From the NCBI GenBank assembly GCA_947072715.1, contig CAMTJB010000047.1:1-7261 (forward strand): a DNA stretch of 7,261 bases. Reading direction: 5' to 3'. This document shows positions 6,143-7,261 of the stretch, piece after piece. How positions within the stretch are numbered: position 1 is the first letter of the stretch; the number at the start of each line of letters is the position of its first letter. This DNA is from an uncultured Fusobacteriaceae bacterium. GTDB lineage: Bacteria > Fusobacteriota > Fusobacteriia > Fusobacteriales > Fusobacteriaceae. The notes beneath the pieces are model-generated. The model searched no databases. It was not told the DNA's origin and saw only the letters and a program-made list of their open reading frames with translations. The position numbers and the translations under genes were made by a program.

Positions 6143-6574
6143 TTAGTTTATCTTTACTAAAAGCCCTTTATACTGCTTTAACATCATTTTTACCATACCT
6201 TTTCTTAATAGTTGCCACCATTTAAAAGTTAAAGTTTCCATACCTTTAACTGAATCTGATAACATCTTTTTTAAGAACTCTAACTCTTCAAAACTTAATC
6301 TTAATTCATCTTTATCTTTTGAATCACAAATAGCTTTCATATAATTAAAAAATTCAACTATGTTTTTAGCTTGATCTTCTGAATTTATAAATTGCTTTTT
6401 AGCTTCTTCTAAAAATTTCCCTAAAAATTTTTTTTCTGCCTTATCTAAATTGATACTATATTTTTTTTTCCCTTTTCCTATTTTTTGAATAATGTTCATC
6501 ATCCCCATCATAGCTGAAGCATTATTCATCTCCATTGGATTTAAATTATTTGCATTTAATTTTTGTACTTTCAC
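6143..6574 (-). CDS. Conserved-looking hypothetical protein, Met- and Lys-rich
   Basis: I do not recognise this 143-residue protein. The start is GTG at 6574-6572, chosen because a GGGGG site at 6583-6579 lies just upstream, directly after the tsaC stop; later ATG codons (residues 14 and 16) have no site in view. Residues 14-26 are methionine-rich (six Met). A basic patch KIGKGKKKYS follows (31-40), then mostly amphipathic helix with many Lys and Glu (43-112), and a basic C-terminal stretch with W119-W120 and KGMVKMMLKQYKG (125-137). There is no signal peptide, membrane segment or cysteine motif (one Cys, C83), so it is probably a cytoplasmic helical protein, perhaps binding nucleic acid or an acidic partner; that last point is a guess. 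The 9-bp gap after tsaC indicates co-transcription and translational coupling. It stands upstream of the rpsB promoter. Confidence 0.75.
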   Translation of the reverse strand: MKVQKLNANNLNPMEMNNASAMMGMMNIIQKIGKGKKKYSINLDKAEKKFLGKFLEEAKKQFINSEDQAKNIVEFFNYMKAICDSKDKDELRLSFEELEFLKKMLSDSVKGMETLTFKWWQLLRKGMVKMMLKQYKGLLVKIN

Positions 6575-6583
6575 TTTTCCCCC

Positions 6584-7219
6584 TTAAATTTTCCCTATAG
6601 TAGCTTCTATCATTTCTTTCGATATTGCTCCATTTCTCAATATTTTTATTTTTTTACCACTTAAATCTATTATTGTTGACTCTTTTCCAACAGGGCATTC
6701 TCCACCATTTATTATCAAATCTATTTTATCCTTAAATTCTGAGGATAATTCTTGATAGCTTCTAGGCGTATGTTCCCCTGAAATATTTGCACTAGTCGTT
6801 GGTAATACTCCGCCAACAGCTTCTATTATCTTTAGAGCTATACCGTGATTTGGCATTCTAACTCCTACTGTTTTTCCATTTGAAACCATTATATTAGGAA
6901 CACATTCTTTTTTTTCCAATATTATAGTTAATCCACCTGGCCAAAATTTTTCTATTAATTGATTAAATTTTTCTCTGTTTTTTTCAGGAATAGTTGCTAT
7001 CTCTTCTACTACACTTTTATTACTAACCAAAGCAATAAGTGGTGAACTAAAATCTCTACTCTTTGCTTTGTATATTTTTTTTAACGCTTCTTCCGAATAC
7101 ATTTGTGCACCAACACCATAGACTGTATCTGTTGGATATATAATTAAATTATCACTTTTAATAAATTTAGCTATCTTCTCGTAATTTATTTTTTGAGCAC
7201 TAAATGTTATATGCATCAT
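6584..7219 (-). CDS. tsaC: L-threonylcarbamoyladenylate synthase (TsaC/Sua5/YrdC family)
   Basis: The enzyme makes threonylcarbamoyl-AMP from threonine, bicarbonate and ATP, the first step of t6A formation at position 37 of ANN-decoding tRNAs. The YrdC domain fills the protein: YPTDTVYGVGA (residues 28-38), the KxR motif with P60-L61 (KAKSRDFSSPL, 51-61), FWPGGLT (92-98), VGVRMPNH (118-125), TTSANISGE (141-149) and ESTIIDL (180-186). At 211 residues it lacks the C-terminal Sua5 domain, so it is the short TsaC-type form. The usual Pro after KxR is Asp56 here. Two ATG codons are adjacent at the start; AGGTGA (7229-7224) is 4 nt from the first and 7 nt from the second, so the second may be the one used. 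The unknown gene follows 9 bp after the stop. Confidence 0.95.
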   Translation of the reverse strand: MMHITFSAQKINYEKIAKFIKSDNLIIYPTDTVYGVGAQMYSEEALKKIYKAKSRDFSSPLIALVSNKSVVEEIATIPEKNREKFNQLIEKFWPGGLTIILEKKECVPNIMVSNGKTVGVRMPNHGIALKIIEAVGGVLPTTSANISGEHTPRSYQELSSEFKDKIDLIINGGECPVGKESTIIDLSGKKIKILRNGAISKEMIEATIGKI

Positions 7220-7261
7220 ATTTTCACCTATGCCTTTTTATTTTAATATTCTGAATCACAT

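Noticed and set aside
7224..7261. 3' end of a gene upstream of tsaC
   Set aside because: Minus-strand frames ending ...IKIKRHR (stop at 7226-7224) or ...CDSEY (stop at 7245-7243) are possible, but 12 codons or fewer cannot identify a gene or choose the frame.

Overview
The window is very AT-rich, and its protein sequences and signals point to a member of the Fusobacteriota, probably close to Fusobacterium or Cetobacterium. That placement is inferred from composition and protein character; no search was run. The content is mostly core translation machinery, with strong AGGAGG-type ribosome binding sites and sigma70-like promoters that all carry a TGn extension of the -10 box.

Layout from left to right. 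Positions 1-1174 (minus) hold the first 391 codons of mutS2, cut by the window edge. It diverges from rpmB (L28, plus, 1430-1687) across a 255-bp spacer holding one promoter for mutS2 and two for rpmB. rpmB ends at a 20-bp stem terminator. It converges on rpsR (S18), which ends at its own terminator; rpsF (S6) lies upstream, and rpsF-rpsR form a minus-strand operon. The rpsF promoter is strong and has a perfect 10-bp inverted repeat laid across its -10 region. Next come a 63-codon small lipoprotein gene, frr (ribosome recycling factor) and pyrH (UMP kinase), all minus. A terminator separates pyrH from tsf (EF-Ts) and rpsB (S2). rpsB has a near-consensus promoter and a leader of about 114 nt that folds into a long three-part hairpin. 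The right end holds an unrecognised 143-codon gene with a GTG start, placed 9 bp after tsaC (threonylcarbamoyl-AMP synthase).

Together the genes cover ribosomal proteins (S2, S6, S18, L28), elongation (EF-Ts), recycling (RRF), tRNA t6A modification (TsaC) and pyrimidine nucleotide supply (UMP kinase). MutS2 itself has been linked to rescue of collided ribosomes in Bacillus. The gene order rpsB-tsf-pyrH-frr is the conserved bacterial one.

The parts not explained by ordinary annotation are mostly regulatory: the structured rpsB leader, the dyad over the rpsF promoter, a hairpin with an embedded possible promoter between rpsB and tsf, and the two small unknown genes. I see no CRISPR array, insertion sequence, tRNA or rRNA gene, and no clear new multi-gene system. 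The best candidate for something undescribed is the rpsB leader RNA.
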